A stretch of DNA of 64,000 bases from Bradyrhizobium stylosanthis (GCF_001641335.1 NZ_LVEM01000001.1:594580-658579), one strand, 5' to 3'; counted from the first letter of the stretch, positions 37,756 through 46,381 are shown. Translations and numbers: made by a program. The notes: generated from the letters alone by a model not told the origin.

Positions 37756-37777
37756 TATTTCTGTTATGACAGAAATA
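37756..37777. promoter_or_regulatory. Perfect palindrome over the GbsR start codon, probable autoregulatory operator
   Basis: TATTTCTGT-TATG-ACAGAAATA has 9-bp perfect arms and a 4-bp centre that contains the ATG of the GbsR/MarR gene (37766). MarR-family dimers bind palindromes of this size, so the regulator probably blocks its own operon. Confidence 0.7.
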
Positions 37778-38323
37778 ACCGGAAAGAAGAAACTCCCTGC
37801 CGCCGTCGAGCGCTTCATCCTGCATTGGGGCGACATGGGGGATCAGTGGGGCGTCAACCGCTCGGTCAGCCAGATCCACGGGCTGCTCTACCTCGCCGAG
37901 GCGCCGATGACGGCAGAGGACATCGCCGACACGCTCGGCATGGCGCGCTCCAACGTCTCCAATTCGCTCAAGGAGCTGCTCGCCTGGAATTTGATCCGGC
38001 GCGTGCCGATCCTCGGCGACCGCCGCGACCATTACGAGGCCGAGACCGACATCTGGGAGGTCGCAGCGCGCATCGCGGCGCGGCGCAAGGAGCGGGAGCT
38101 CGATCCGGCGATCGCGGCGCTCAGGGCCTGCGTGTCCGATGCCACCGACGATCCCACCATCAATCCGGTCGCGAGCAAGCGGCTGAAGGAGATGCTCGCC
38201 TTCACCGAGCTCGCCGACCACTGGTTCATGCAGATGCTGAAAGTGCCGCGGCCGCGGCTGGTCGCCTTGATGCGGCTTGGCGAGAAGATCGCCAACCTGC
38301 TGCCGCTGGGCAAGGTCAAATAG
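37766..38323 (+). CDS. GbsR/MarR-family transcriptional regulator
   Basis: A 185-residue winged-helix regulator; ATG 37766 lies inside a 22-bp palindrome. 'AVERFILHWGDMGDQWGVNRSVSQIHGLLYL' and 'LGMARSNVSNSLKELLAWNL' (recognition helix) are the GbsR pattern, and a helical C-terminus gives the dimer interface. It heads an operon with the DUF4166 gene (16 bp) and the epimerase-fusion gene (4-bp overlap), which it likely controls. Choline-type ligands known for some GbsR proteins cannot be inferred here. Confidence 0.9.
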   Translation: MTEITGKKKLPAAVERFILHWGDMGDQWGVNRSVSQIHGLLYLAEAPMTAEDIADTLGMARSNVSNSLKELLAWNLIRRVPILGDRRDHYEAETDIWEVAARIAARRKERELDPAIAALRACVSDATDDPTINPVASKRLKEMLAFTELADHWFMQMLKVPRPRLVALMRLGEKIANLLPLGKVK

Positions 38324-38339
38324 TGTTGAGGAGGTTGCG

Positions 38340-39005
38340 ATGACGTCGGCGAGATTATCAGGCTCCAACGTTCCAACCTCCGCTCACATCAAACTGCTCG
38401 ACGACCGCCGCTTCCGCGCGCTGCTGTCGGCCGAGGATTGGGGCCGCTTGCCGCTGGCAACCTGGCGGCGCTTCTCGAAGCGCGTCGCCGACGGCGACAG
38501 CGTCGTCTATGTCGGCGTGGTCGACGAGGTCTCTTTCAGCGACATCGGCTGGTGGTTCGCGCAGGCCGCACGCCTGATCGGCGGCCCGCTGCCGACGGGG
38601 CGCGACACCGGCGTGCCCATGATCGTCACGGTCACCGAGGACGGCGGGACCGGCGGCCAGACCTGGACGCGCATCTGCGCGCGCAAGCGCGGCTTTCCGC
38701 AGGTGATCCATTCGGCAAAGCGCTTCGCCGGTCCGACCGGGCTCGAGGAATATGTCGGCTTCGGCGTCTCCATGGCGCTGCGCATCGCGGTCGAGGGCCA
38801 GGCGCTGACCTTCCGCAGTGCCGGTTACGGCCTGCAATTCGGACGTCTGTGGATCCCGCTGCCGCAATGGCTCACGCCGGGCGATCTCACGGTGACGCAC
38901 AGCGATCTCGGCGAGGGCGCCTTCCGCTTCACCCTCGATGTCATTCATCCGCGTTACGGCGCGCTGATCCACCAGTCCGCCGTCTTCAGGGAGGCCGTAT
39001 CATGA
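38340..39005 (+). CDS. DUF4166 domain protein
   Basis: A 221-residue soluble protein; ATG 38340 follows GAGGAGG. The DUF4166 pattern is visible: 'LGG'-like gap after 'AARLIGGPLPTGRDTGVPMI', 'GGQTWTRICARKRGFPQVIH', 'GFGVSMALRIAVEGQALTFR' and 'FTLDVIHPRYGALIHQSAVF'. The function of the family is unknown; members often sit next to TIGR01777 epimerases, as here, where the stop overlaps the next start (ATGA). Confidence 0.88.
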   Translation: MTSARLSGSNVPTSAHIKLLDDRRFRALLSAEDWGRLPLATWRRFSKRVADGDSVVYVGVVDEVSFSDIGWWFAQAARLIGGPLPTGRDTGVPMIVTVTEDGGTGGQTWTRICARKRGFPQVIHSAKRFAGPTGLEEYVGFGVSMALRIAVEGQALTFRSAGYGLQFGRLWIPLPQWLTPGDLTVTHSDLGEGAFRFTLDVIHPRYGALIHQSAVFREAVS

Positions 39006-40438
39006 CGCCGCTGCTGTGGACCCTCATCGCCATTCAGATCGTGATGGGTGTGTTCGACACTTTCTATCACCACGAATTCACCGAGCGCCTGGCCTGGCGC
39101 CCATCGCAGCGCTTTGAGCTGAAGCTGCACGGCATTCGCAACATGCTTTATGCGCTGCTGTTCCTGCTGCTGGGCTGGCTCGAGGTCTATGGTGTGCTGG
39201 CGCTGCTGGTCGTCGCGGTGCTGGTCGCCGAGATCGTGATCACGCTGATGGATTTCGTCGAGGAGGATCTGAGCCGGAAACTGCCGCCGAGCGAGCGGAT
39301 CAATCACACGCTGCTCGCGATCAACTATGGCGCGATCCTGGTGCTGCTGCTGCCGGTGCTGATCGCCTGGGCGATGCAGCCGTTCGGCGTGAGCGTCGTG
39401 TATCAGGGCCTGCTCAGCATCGCCGCGACCGCCTGCGCGGTTGGCGCAGCGCTCTGCGGCATCAGGGACTTTGCCGCGATGCGCCGGCTCGGCCGCATGC
39501 GCAGCGTTCCCGCAGCCGGGCTCGTCGAGAAGCTTCCCGGCCGCAAGACCGTGCTCATCACCGGCGCCACCGGCTTCATCGGCAGCCGGCTCGCCGCGAG
39601 CCTCAGCGGGGCAGGGCATCACGTCATCGCGCTGATCCGCAATCCCGCCAAGGCCGAGATGCTGCCGCCGCCGGTGACGCTGATCACGGGCCTCGAGCAG
39701 CTTGCCTCGGACACGCCAATCGACGTCATCGTCAATCTCGCCGGCGAGCCGATCGGCAATGGGCTGTGGACCGACGCGAAACGCGCAAAGATCATCGGTT
39801 CGCGCATCGACATGACCGGCGAGGTTGTGAAGCTGATTGCGCGGCTCGACCGCAAGCCCGAGGTTCTGGTCAGCGGCTCCGCGATCGGCTGGTACGGCTT
39901 GTGGGCCGACCAGGTGCTGACGGAATCGGCGAAGTCGCACGCCTGCTTCAGCCACGAACTCTGCGCGGCCTGGGAAAAGGCGGCGCGGCCGGCGGAAGAG
40001 CTCGGCGTTCGCGTGGTGTATTTGCGCATCGGCCTCGTGCTTGGCACGGAAGGCGGCTTCATCACGCGCATGCTGACGCCGTTCGAGTTCGGCCTCGGCG
40101 GCCCACTCGGCACTGGCCGGCAGTGGATGTCCTGGATCGAGCGCGACGATCTGATCCGGCTGATCGCCTATGTGGTCGCAACGCCGGATCTCGCAGGACC
40201 CGTCAACGCCACCGCGCCGATCCCGGTGACCAACGCAAAGTTCACCGAAGAACTCGGTCGCCGCCTGCACCGGCCCGCGGTGTTCCGCATTCCCGGCGGC
40301 CTGTTGCGCCGGATCGGCGGTGGCTTTGCCGACGAACTCCTGCTCGGCGGTCAGCGCGTGCTGCCGAACAAGGCGCTGAGCCGCGGTTTTGTGTTCCGCC
40401 ACGAGACGCTGCGCAGCGCGTTCGAGGCGATCTTGTGA
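39002..40438 (+). CDS. Membrane domain fused to TIGR01777-family NAD-dependent epimerase
   Basis: A 478-residue protein. ATG 39002 overlaps the DUF4166 stop. Residues 1-160 form four or five membrane helices ('LLWTLIAIQIVMGVFDTFYH', 'MLYALLFLLLGWLEVYGVLA', 'GAILVLLLPVLIAWAMQPFG'). From about 178 an SDR-type domain starts with 'VLITGATGFIGSRLAASLSG' and continues with 'VNLAGEPIGNGLWTDAKRAK', 'SGSAIGWYG' and 'RIGLVLGTEGGFITRMLTPF', the YfcH/TIGR01777 hallmarks. Stand-alone TIGR01777 proteins have about 300 residues, so the membrane part is an added module that would anchor the enzyme. Confidence 0.9.
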   Translation: MTPLLWTLIAIQIVMGVFDTFYHHEFTERLAWRPSQRFELKLHGIRNMLYALLFLLLGWLEVYGVLALLVVAVLVAEIVITLMDFVEEDLSRKLPPSERINHTLLAINYGAILVLLLPVLIAWAMQPFGVSVVYQGLLSIAATACAVGAALCGIRDFAAMRRLGRMRSVPAAGLVEKLPGRKTVLITGATGFIGSRLAASLSGAGHHVIALIRNPAKAEMLPPPVTLITGLEQLASDTPIDVIVNLAGEPIGNGLWTDAKRAKIIGSRIDMTGEVVKLIARLDRKPEVLVSGSAIGWYGLWADQVLTESAKSHACFSHELCAAWEKAARPAEELGVRVVYLRIGLVLGTEGGFITRMLTPFEFGLGGPLGTGRQWMSWIERDDLIRLIAYVVATPDLAGPVNATAPIPVTNAKFTEELGRRLHRPAVFRIPGGLLRRIGGGFADELLLGGQRVLPNKALSRGFVFRHETLRSAFEAIL

Positions 40439-40447
40439 GGTGATGTG

Positions 40448-40861
40448 ATGGCTTGCGAGGCGCGTCTTCGGGCGTTCGACGGCTGGTTTCGTGGATGCCT
40501 GACTGCGACAGCCGTGCTGGATACGATTATCTTTGTAGTTCTGGCTCTGATTACGCCTGAGCGTAGCCCGAAGCGGATATTGGACGGCACGTTCGCGATA
40601 GCGGTTTTCATCGTGCCGCTGACATTCTTCGTGACCTGTGCCCTCACGAGCGTTCCAGCGGCCATTTTGATCTGGCTTGGCAAACGTCTGCGCACTCGCG
40701 CCACGTCGTTCTACGTAGGCTCCGGCCTCCTGATCGGCGCATTGTTCTGCGCGTTGCTCTTCAAGGACATGGGTTTGCTCGGCGTTGCGTTTGTCCTCGC
40801 CGGGGGCCCGGCCGGGCTCGTTTACTGGCGCGTGGCGGGCAGATACACGGGAGAAGACTAG
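40448..40861 (+). CDS. Small membrane protein
   Basis: A 137-residue protein, ATG 40448 (GTG one codon earlier possible), with three or four hydrophobic helices ('TATAVLDTIIFVVLALIT', 'FAIAVFIVPLTFFVTCAL', 'FYVGSGLLIGALFCALLF', 'GLLGVAFVLAGGPAGLVYW'). It starts 9 bp after the epimerase stop on the same strand and may be part of that operon, but its lower GC and different codon use suggest a later addition. No family recognised. Confidence 0.7.
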   Translation: MACEARLRAFDGWFRGCLTATAVLDTIIFVVLALITPERSPKRILDGTFAIAVFIVPLTFFVTCALTSVPAAILIWLGKRLRTRATSFYVGSGLLIGALFCALLFKDMGLLGVAFVLAGGPAGLVYWRVAGRYTGED

Positions 40862-40878
40862 GGACAACGAGCTGAGCG

Positions 40879-41730
40879 CTAAGCCGCCACGCTCCGGAAC
40901 GTCGCCGCCACCGCACGCAGCGCCGCCAGCTTGGCGGGATCGCTGACTTTCGAATGCAGCATCACCTTCGAGCTGCCGAGCTTCGGCAGCTTGTGCGCAG
41001 GGCCGATGTCGATCAGCCCGGGAGGCGCGATCCGTCGCGCCAGCGGCGCGATGGCAAGCCCGGCAAGCGCGGCGGCGACCACCGCCGTGACGCCGCCGCC
41101 GACGAAGCGCTCGCGCCAGGCAATGCCGGCCTTGTCGAGCGCGCGCACGGCGACGGCACGAACGCCGCAGGGCGGGGCGAGGGTGGCGAGCGGCAGTGGC
41201 TCGCCCTTCGGCAAGGCGAAGCGTCGCGACGCAAACCAGGCGAACTCGTCCTCCGTCAGCTTCTCGCCGCCGCGACGGCTGCCTTCCTGGCGGACGATCA
41301 CGGCATCGAGCTCGCCGGCGTCATAGGCATCCTGCATCTCGCGCGAGAAGCCGATGGTGACGGCGAGGGTGAGGTTCGACGACATCGCGTGCAGGCGTTC
41401 GAGCAGCGGCACGAGTTCAGGACCTGCCGCATGATCGGAGATGCCCAGCGAGAGCGACTGCGCGACGGGAGCCTCGGCCGAGAGCGCGCGGTCATGCGCC
41501 GCCATCAGCGCGCGGGCGCGATCGAGGAAGCCGGCGCCATCCGCCGTGAGCCGGACCGCGCGCGGCGAGCGCTCGACCAGGCGTTTGCCCAGCAAGCTTT
41601 CCAGCCGTTGCAGCTTGAGGCTGACCGCCGCCTGCGTCGTGCCGAGCGCTTCGGCCGCACGCGTAAAACTCTGGAGGTCGGCGACCAGCAGGAAGGCCTG
41701 GACCGTGGCGATGTCGAGTGTTGCTGTCAT
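40879..41730 (-). CDS. LysR-family transcriptional regulator
   Basis: A 283-residue LTTR. HTH at residues 5-65 ('VQAFLLVADLQSFTRAAEALGTTQAAVSLKLQRLE') and a periplasmic-binding-like effector domain after about 90 ('LSLGISDHAAGPELVPLLER'). It is divergent from the tautomerase gene (111-bp gap). The gap contains TGATA-TGT-TATCA (41733-41745), a short palindrome just before its own start, which may be the LysR recognition site. Confidence 0.92.
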   Translation of the reverse strand: MTATLDIATVQAFLLVADLQSFTRAAEALGTTQAAVSLKLQRLESLLGKRLVERSPRAVRLTADGAGFLDRARALMAAHDRALSAEAPVAQSLSLGISDHAAGPELVPLLERLHAMSSNLTLAVTIGFSREMQDAYDAGELDAVIVRQEGSRRGGEKLTEDEFAWFASRRFALPKGEPLPLATLAPPCGVRAVAVRALDKAGIAWRERFVGGGVTAVVAAALAGLAIAPLARRIAPPGLIDIGPAHKLPKLGSSKVMLHSKVSDPAKLAALRAVAATFRSVAA

Positions 41731-41841
41731 TATGATATGTTATCACTGGTATCAATAGAGATAAGATATCAAAATGACGAGGGGAGGTCTAGCTTCTCAC
41801 CAACGCCGCGCAAACAGCGCGACATCCTGAGGAGAACGACA

Positions 41842-42264
41842 ATGCCCCTGATCACCGTAGCCTATACTTCGTCCCGCCAGTCGCCCTCGCTGAAGGCCGA
41901 CATCGCGAGCGCCGTGTCCGACCTCACCGCAAAGATCCTGCACAAGGACCCCAAGGTCACCGCCATCATCGTGAAGCCGGTCGATGCGAACGACTGGTTT
42001 GCCGGCGGCAAGTCGCTCGCCGAGCAGAAGCTCGCCAGCTACTGGATCGACATCCACGTCAGCGAGGGCACCAACACCAAGGACGAGAAGGCGGCCTATC
42101 TCGCCGCGATGTTCAAGCGCATGGCCGAGATCCTGGGCCCGCTGCATCCCGAGACCTATCTGCATGTCGACGAGGTCAGGGGCGATGCCTACGGCTTCGG
42201 CGGCCTGACGCAGGAGCGGCGCTACATCGCCGGCAAGCTCGAGGTTGCGCTGCAGGCGGCATGA
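41842..42264 (+). CDS. Tautomerase (4-oxalocrotonate tautomerase/MIF superfamily) protein
   Basis: A 140-residue protein with a GAGGAGAA site. After Met removal it starts with Pro ('PLITVAYTSSRQSPSLKADI'), the catalytic Pro1 of the superfamily. The length is double that of a 62-residue 4-OT, so it contains two beta-alpha-beta units, as in the malonate semialdehyde decarboxylase/tautomerase_2 group. It is divergently paired with a LysR regulator that likely controls it. The substrate is unknown. Confidence 0.88.
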   Translation: MPLITVAYTSSRQSPSLKADIASAVSDLTAKILHKDPKVTAIIVKPVDANDWFAGGKSLAEQKLASYWIDIHVSEGTNTKDEKAAYLAAMFKRMAEILGPLHPETYLHVDEVRGDAYGFGGLTQERRYIAGKLEVALQAA

Positions 42265-42309
42265 TCTCGCAGGCCGCGGGTGAGCCATCTCGCCCGCGGC
42301 CCGAAGTCT

Positions 42310-43023
42310 TCAGCTTGCGGCCCGGAACTGAACTTCCGCATTGTTGATGAAGCACGTCTTGTCGAACAGCATCAGGTCCAGCGGGTTCGGCAAGCGGACG
42401 TCGTCGAGGTCGGGGCAGGGCTTGGACGCGGGATCGTAGGACCGGTCGATCTGCGAGATGAAGGCGACGATTAAACCCCTGTCGCGCGCGAACGACTTCA
42501 GCGTGCGCACCTGCACGGTGAGATCGGGGTTTTCGCGCCTCTGGTCGAGCAGTTGCAGATAGTCGATCACGACGAACGTGCCGCGCTTCGCCGAAGCCAT
42601 TTGTTTCACGACGTAGTCGGCGCTGATGGCATCGGAGCAATCGACCTCGAACAGCTTGTCGAACTGCGCCGGCTCCACGCCGATCGCGCGCAGGCGGTCA
42701 AGCACATCCCGCTCGGTGTATTCGAGCGAGAAGAACGCCGCGCGATGGCCGGATCTCATGGCCTCGATGGCCAGTTCGAGGCTCATCAGCGTCTTGCCCT
42801 GACCGGGCCGTGCGCCGACCAGCACGAGGTCGCCGGGCCGGAATTGCGGAAACATGCGATGGGCCGGCGTCATGGCCGCGGCCTTCGCCGCGAGCATGCT
42901 CCAGGCGGAAAACCCCTCCGTTGCGGCGACGCGGTCGAGCGCGTCGTGCAACGGAATGCCGGCCTCGCGGGACAGGCGCTTTGCTTTTCGCTTGAGATGA
43001 TAGATCGGCGCAGAAAGCTTCAT
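42310..43023 (-). CDS. Stand-alone DnaB-like helicase (RecA-fold) ATPase domain
   Basis: A 237-residue protein; ATG 43023 ('MKLSAPIYHLKRKAKRLSRE') is chosen, as the longer frame upstream is Arg/Pro/Ser-rich noise. After a 45-residue N-terminal helical part ('GIPLHDALDRVAATEGFSAW') comes a P-loop 'LVLVGARPGQGKTLMSLELA', 'AAFFSLEYTERDVLDRLRAI', Walker B 'TFVVIDYLQLLDQRR' and 'RDRGLIVAFISQIDRSYDPA'. This is the DnaB/RadA C-terminal core, but only about half the size of replicative DnaB (about 470) and lacking its N-terminal domain. It may be an accessory ATPase. Confidence 0.82.
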   Translation of the reverse strand: MKLSAPIYHLKRKAKRLSREAGIPLHDALDRVAATEGFSAWSMLAAKAAAMTPAHRMFPQFRPGDLVLVGARPGQGKTLMSLELAIEAMRSGHRAAFFSLEYTERDVLDRLRAIGVEPAQFDKLFEVDCSDAISADYVVKQMASAKRGTFVVIDYLQLLDQRRENPDLTVQVRTLKSFARDRGLIVAFISQIDRSYDPASKPCPDLDDVRLPNPLDLMLFDKTCFINNAEVQFRAAS

Positions 43024-43219
43024 CGTCAGAACCTCCCATTGCGAGCAGAAACGCAATCCCTCCTTATGCCGGCGCTCGAACAGTCGGTCCGATGAGCAAC
43101 TCGCCCGGCATGAGGTCTGCTTTCCCGGCGGAGGGGGGAGGCGTGGGCGGCGCCTGAAACGAGCATAGCCGATTCCGCAGCGAACGGAGGACGCGCGGTG
43201 GGCTCGAACAGAAAAAGTG

Positions 43220-43957
43220 CTAGACCACCGCTTCCGGCACCAACGCTTTGGTCGGTCCGAACAGCTCTTCAAAGGCCTGCCGAAGCGCGACGTCGACATC
43301 GGCCAAGGTCACGAGCTGGCCGAGATCGACCAGCGAGGTGACGCCGTAGCGGGGATCGGCAACGCCGCAGGGCACGATGCCGGCGAAATGCGACAGCTCC
43401 GGCTCGACATTGATGGCGATGCCGTGGAACGAGACCCAGCGCTTCAGCCGCACCCCGATCGCCGCGATCTTGTCCTCGTGTTCAGGCCCCTTGTCGGGCC
43501 GCTTCACCCAGACGCCGACCCGGTCCTCGCGCCGCTCGCCGCGGACGTTGAAGGCGGCGAGTGTCTTGAGGATCAGCTCCTCGAGGCTCGCGACATAGGC
43601 CCGCACATCCGGCCGGCGGCGCTTGAGGTCGAGCATGATGTAGGCCACCCGCTGGCCGGGCCCGTGATAGGTCAGCTGCCCGCCGCGCCCGGTGGCAAAG
43701 GTCGGGAATCGGGCATCGAGCAGGTCGCTGTCCTTGCCCGAGGTGCCCGATGTGTAGAGCGGGGGGTGCTCGAGCAGCCAGACCAGCTCCGGCGCCTCGC
43801 CCGCCGCGATCGCGGCAACCCGCGCCTCCATCGCGGCCACGGCCTCCGGATAGGGCACCGGGCCATCCGAGATTCGCCATTCGACGGGTTCGCCGCCAGC
43901 GGCGGAAAACGACGTCAAATCGAGCTCTTGGCGGGGGTTTTGAGGCGAATTAACCAT
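43220..43957 (-). CDS. lipB: Lipoyl(octanoyl) transferase
   Basis: A 245-residue enzyme that moves octanoyl from acyl-carrier protein to lipoyl domains. Family motifs: '[20 protein letters not shown]', '[20 protein letters not shown]' (catalytic-site RGG...HGPGQ) and '[20 protein letters not shown]' with the catalytic Cys. The usual length is 210-250. It is divergent from the FliN-like gene. Confidence 0.96.
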   Translation of the reverse strand: MVNSPQNPRQELDLTSFSAAGGEPVEWRISDGPVPYPEAVAAMEARVAAIAAGEAPELVWLLEHPPLYTSGTSGKDSDLLDARFPTFATGRGGQLTYHGPGQRVAYIMLDLKRRRPDVRAYVASLEELILKTLAAFNVRGERREDRVGVWVKRPDKGPEHEDKIAAIGVRLKRWVSFHGIAINVEPELSHFAGIVPCGVADPRYGVTSLVDLGQLVTLADVDVALRQAFEELFGPTKALVPEAVV

Positions 43958-43993
43958 TGGCTAACCATAACGTGGTGATCATCTCGGGAGCAA

Positions 43994-44281
43994 ATGCCAA
44001 GTCCTTGGCGTAAGTCTCCAGTTGCGGCGGTCCCGACAGTGCCCACTCTCGATAAAGTCACCGTGGATCTCATGGTCGTCCTCGGGACGACCACGATGCC
44101 GATCCATCAAGTATTACGTCTTTCCCGCGGCGCCATCATCGAGCTGGACGCAACCGAGGCCGACGAGGTCAAGGTGCTCGCCAACAACCTGCCCGTCGCC
44201 TCCGGCGTCGTGCTGGTCGACCGCAACCGAATCGCGGTCGAGGTCAAGCAGATGCTGCCGCGCACGCAGGGGACGCGGTAG
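43994..44281 (+). CDS. fliN: FliN-like flagellar motor switch protein (SpoA domain)
   Basis: A 95-residue protein comprising just a SpoA/surface-presentation domain: 'VTVDLMVVLGTTTMPIHQVL', 'LSRGAIIELDATEADEVKVL', 'VLVDRNRIAVEVKQMLP'. This matches the C-terminal core of FliN, the C-ring protein of the flagellar rotor. No other flagellar gene lies in the window, so it is an isolated copy outside a flagellar operon. It is the last chromosomal protein gene before the tRNA-Leu and the island. Confidence 0.85.
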   Translation: MPSPWRKSPVAAVPTVPTLDKVTVDLMVVLGTTTMPIHQVLRLSRGAIIELDATEADEVKVLANNLPVASGVVLVDRNRIAVEVKQMLPRTQGTR

Positions 44282-44471
44282 GGCCGGGTACGCGGTAGCG
44301 GTCCGGACAGCCGATAGGACCGATCCGGGCAGGGATCGTGATTTTCTTGCCAAGTTTCCTGCCAAGCTTGTGGAATTCAGGGCCTTTGCAGGCTTGTATC
44401 CCCCTGATGGATTTGTTAGATCGGCGGCCGCTGATCCGGCCAGCCTAACGACCTCAGGCCGGTATCTCCTA

Positions 44472-44556
44472 GCGCTCGTGGCGGAACTGGTAGACGCGCT
44501 GCCTTGAGGTGGCAGTGGGTAACACCGTGGGGGTTCGAGTCCCTCCGAGCGCACCA
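44472..44556 (+). tRNA. tRNA-Leu (anticodon GAG)
   Basis: An 85-nt class II tRNA: acceptor GCGCTCG pairs with CGAGCGC, anticodon stem TGCC/GGCA with loop TTGAGGT (GAG at 44506-44508), a long variable arm, T-arm GGGGGTTCGAGTCCCTCC, and an encoded CCA (44554-44556). It reads CUC/CUU Leu codons. Its 3' end is directly followed by an integrase gene on the opposite strand, making it the likely attachment site of the island. Confidence 0.95.
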
Positions 44557-44582
44557 TAAACCCACATTTCACATTGAAATGA

Positions 44583-46091
44583 TTAGGCTTTTTTCTGGGT
44601 TTTACCCGGGAAAGTTACCACTCCGTTCCGGCTTGGCGTTCGCCTGCTGTTCGCCGGTGGTGCCCCGAGCCAGTCGTCGAGCGATTGGCTCTGATCAAAA
44701 GTCACGATCTTCTCCATCCCGCTGATTCCAAGTCTTTCCCGGTTCGCTTGTGCGATGTAGTGGGCGGGCATTTTGGGGTCCGTCCAGCCGAACATGGCCA
44801 TCATCTGGCTCTCGGTGCAGTCGGCATAGGCCGCCACTTCCGCCCGGGCCTTGCGAACGCCATGGCAGCTCTTCTTTGGCTCGTTGACGCCTGCCAGGAC
44901 CGCGTACTTCTTGAGCTTGGCCGCCCAGGCTTTCTTGTTCATCGGCAGGACCCTGCCGCGCACAAGCTTGCCGGTGAAGACCTCAGAGCCGATGATGTTT
45001 GCCGCTCGAGCCGCCTTCAGGCTTTCAGCGAATTCCGGATGGACAGGCACCGTGACGGTCGTGTTGCCCCGGCTTTTCTCGGTGGCGATCTGCACAGCCA
45101 TTTTCCGAACGATCTGCCGCAGGTGAGGTGGCCCGAAACGGTGGGCATCTCCAAGCCGCAGGAATGTGTAGTGCAGGATGTCGAACATCAGCCGCGCTTC
45201 GGTGCCCAGCGGCCACTTCGCACGATAGAGGGCCATATCGTTCTCGGTCCAAGGAAGAAAGCCGCCGCTCTCGCGGCTCGCTTTCGCCTTGCCGGACTTC
45301 AGACCGATGGTCGGATCGTCGTCCTCGTCGAGATGCGCCTCGTCGATCATCCAGCGCATCATGCCCCGAACCGCCGATAGTAAGTTGCCCGCCTGCGACG
45401 GGGTACGCGCCTTCATCTCCGCTCTGATGACTTTACGCGTCAGCACCGCAAACGGCTTCTCGCCATTCTCGGGCAGCAGCGACTCGATCAGTCCAGTACG
45501 CTGGAGCCGGGTCGATTCCGCAAGGCCCTCGTGACCGACGCTGAGGTCGCCCAGCCAGTGATCACTTTGCTTATAGCCGTTCCAGTACCAGCGCAGCGTA
45601 CCAGGGCGTGCCGGGGTCTTCGGTAGAGCAGGGCGCTCCTCGTTGCGCTGCTTCTGCGCGTTGATGTAATCGCTCTGGTCGCCGTACAGCGCGATTTGGG
45701 CGGCAACCGCGGCATCAACCTCCGTGATGAATTCAGTTGTTCCGTACTCGGCCTTGATCCGGATCTTCGGCAGCTTGTTGCGCAGTTGCACGTAGTACCT
45801 GACTTGACCTCGTTGGCTTACGTCGACGTGCAGATAGCGGCGCTCCGGTTGATCCGGCTTCGCGATGCCCTTGACGCGACGCATGCGCAGAACTCCCCCC
45901 AGCGTCGCAACGCCGGCCTCATAGGCGGCGTCGAACGCTGACGTTCCGTATTCCTCGGCGATCCCGATCCTTCGGCCTTTGCTGCTGACCTTGACGTACC
46001 AGCGCAGCGAGCCGGACTCGGAATAATTGAAGTAGAGATACATCCGGCGATCCCCGGGCGCGCGGGGGTCGCGTCTTTCCGTCCCAAGCAT
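44583..46091 (-). CDS. Tyrosine recombinase (phage-type integrase)
   Basis: A 502-residue site-specific recombinase. The N-terminal half is rich in 'YVKVSSKGRRIGI'-type beta strands (arm-binding) and a core-binding helical region near 150-230. In the catalytic part the Arg is expected in 'TFLRLGDAHRFGPPHLRQ', and the motif HxxR is 'CHGVRKARAEVAAY', then W in 'MFGWTDPKM' and the nucleophile Tyr in 'PAHYIAQANRERLG'. The stop is 26 bp beyond the tRNA-Leu CCA and the gene reads toward the tRNA, the standard layout of an element integrated in a tRNA 3' end. Confidence 0.92.
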   Translation of the reverse strand: MLGTERRDPRAPGDRRMYLYFNYSESGSLRWYVKVSSKGRRIGIAEEYGTSAFDAAYEAGVATLGGVLRMRRVKGIAKPDQPERRYLHVDVSQRGQVRYYVQLRNKLPKIRIKAEYGTTEFITEVDAAVAAQIALYGDQSDYINAQKQRNEERPALPKTPARPGTLRWYWNGYKQSDHWLGDLSVGHEGLAESTRLQRTGLIESLLPENGEKPFAVLTRKVIRAEMKARTPSQAGNLLSAVRGMMRWMIDEAHLDEDDDPTIGLKSGKAKASRESGGFLPWTENDMALYRAKWPLGTEARLMFDILHYTFLRLGDAHRFGPPHLRQIVRKMAVQIATEKSRGNTTVTVPVHPEFAESLKAARAANIIGSEVFTGKLVRGRVLPMNKKAWAAKLKKYAVLAGVNEPKKSCHGVRKARAEVAAYADCTESQMMAMFGWTDPKMPAHYIAQANRERLGISGMEKIVTFDQSQSLDDWLGAPPANSRRTPSRNGVVTFPGKTQKKA

Positions 46092-46162
46092 TGGCGTCTC
46101 CGTGGACCAATACTTGGAGTCTAGCGATGCGGTGACTCCGCATCAATTGCATAAGGTGCGTT

Positions 46163-46381
46163 TCACCCGCTTTCGGTGCTTTTCAGGTAACGCTGCAGCG
46201 CCTCCGATGGGATCCATATTTCGTCAAGACCGGTTGTGGGATTGGTCGGCGCGGCACCGGTCAGTATAATCCGAATAACGCCATCTGGACCGACGCTGAC
46301 CGCGCTCGCGCCAGCCTCCTTGGCAGCTCGGATCGCGCGGGCGAGGTCGGCTTGCGTAACCTTTGCCGGGCGCCGCGGCAT
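46163..46381 (-). CDS. Small integrase-associated protein
   Basis: A 72-residue protein; ATG 46381 has a strong AGGAGAAAGG site. It begins 'MPRRPAKVTQADLARAIRAA' and contains 'GASAVSVGPDGVIRIIL'. Proteins of this pattern often lie directly upstream of rhizobial tyrosine recombinases; a directionality factor or DNA-binding accessory role is inference. It lies 71 bp upstream of the integrase on the same strand. Confidence 0.7.
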   Translation of the reverse strand: MPRRPAKVTQADLARAIRAAKEAGASAVSVGPDGVIRIILTGAAPTNPTTGLDEIWIPSEALQRYLKSTESG

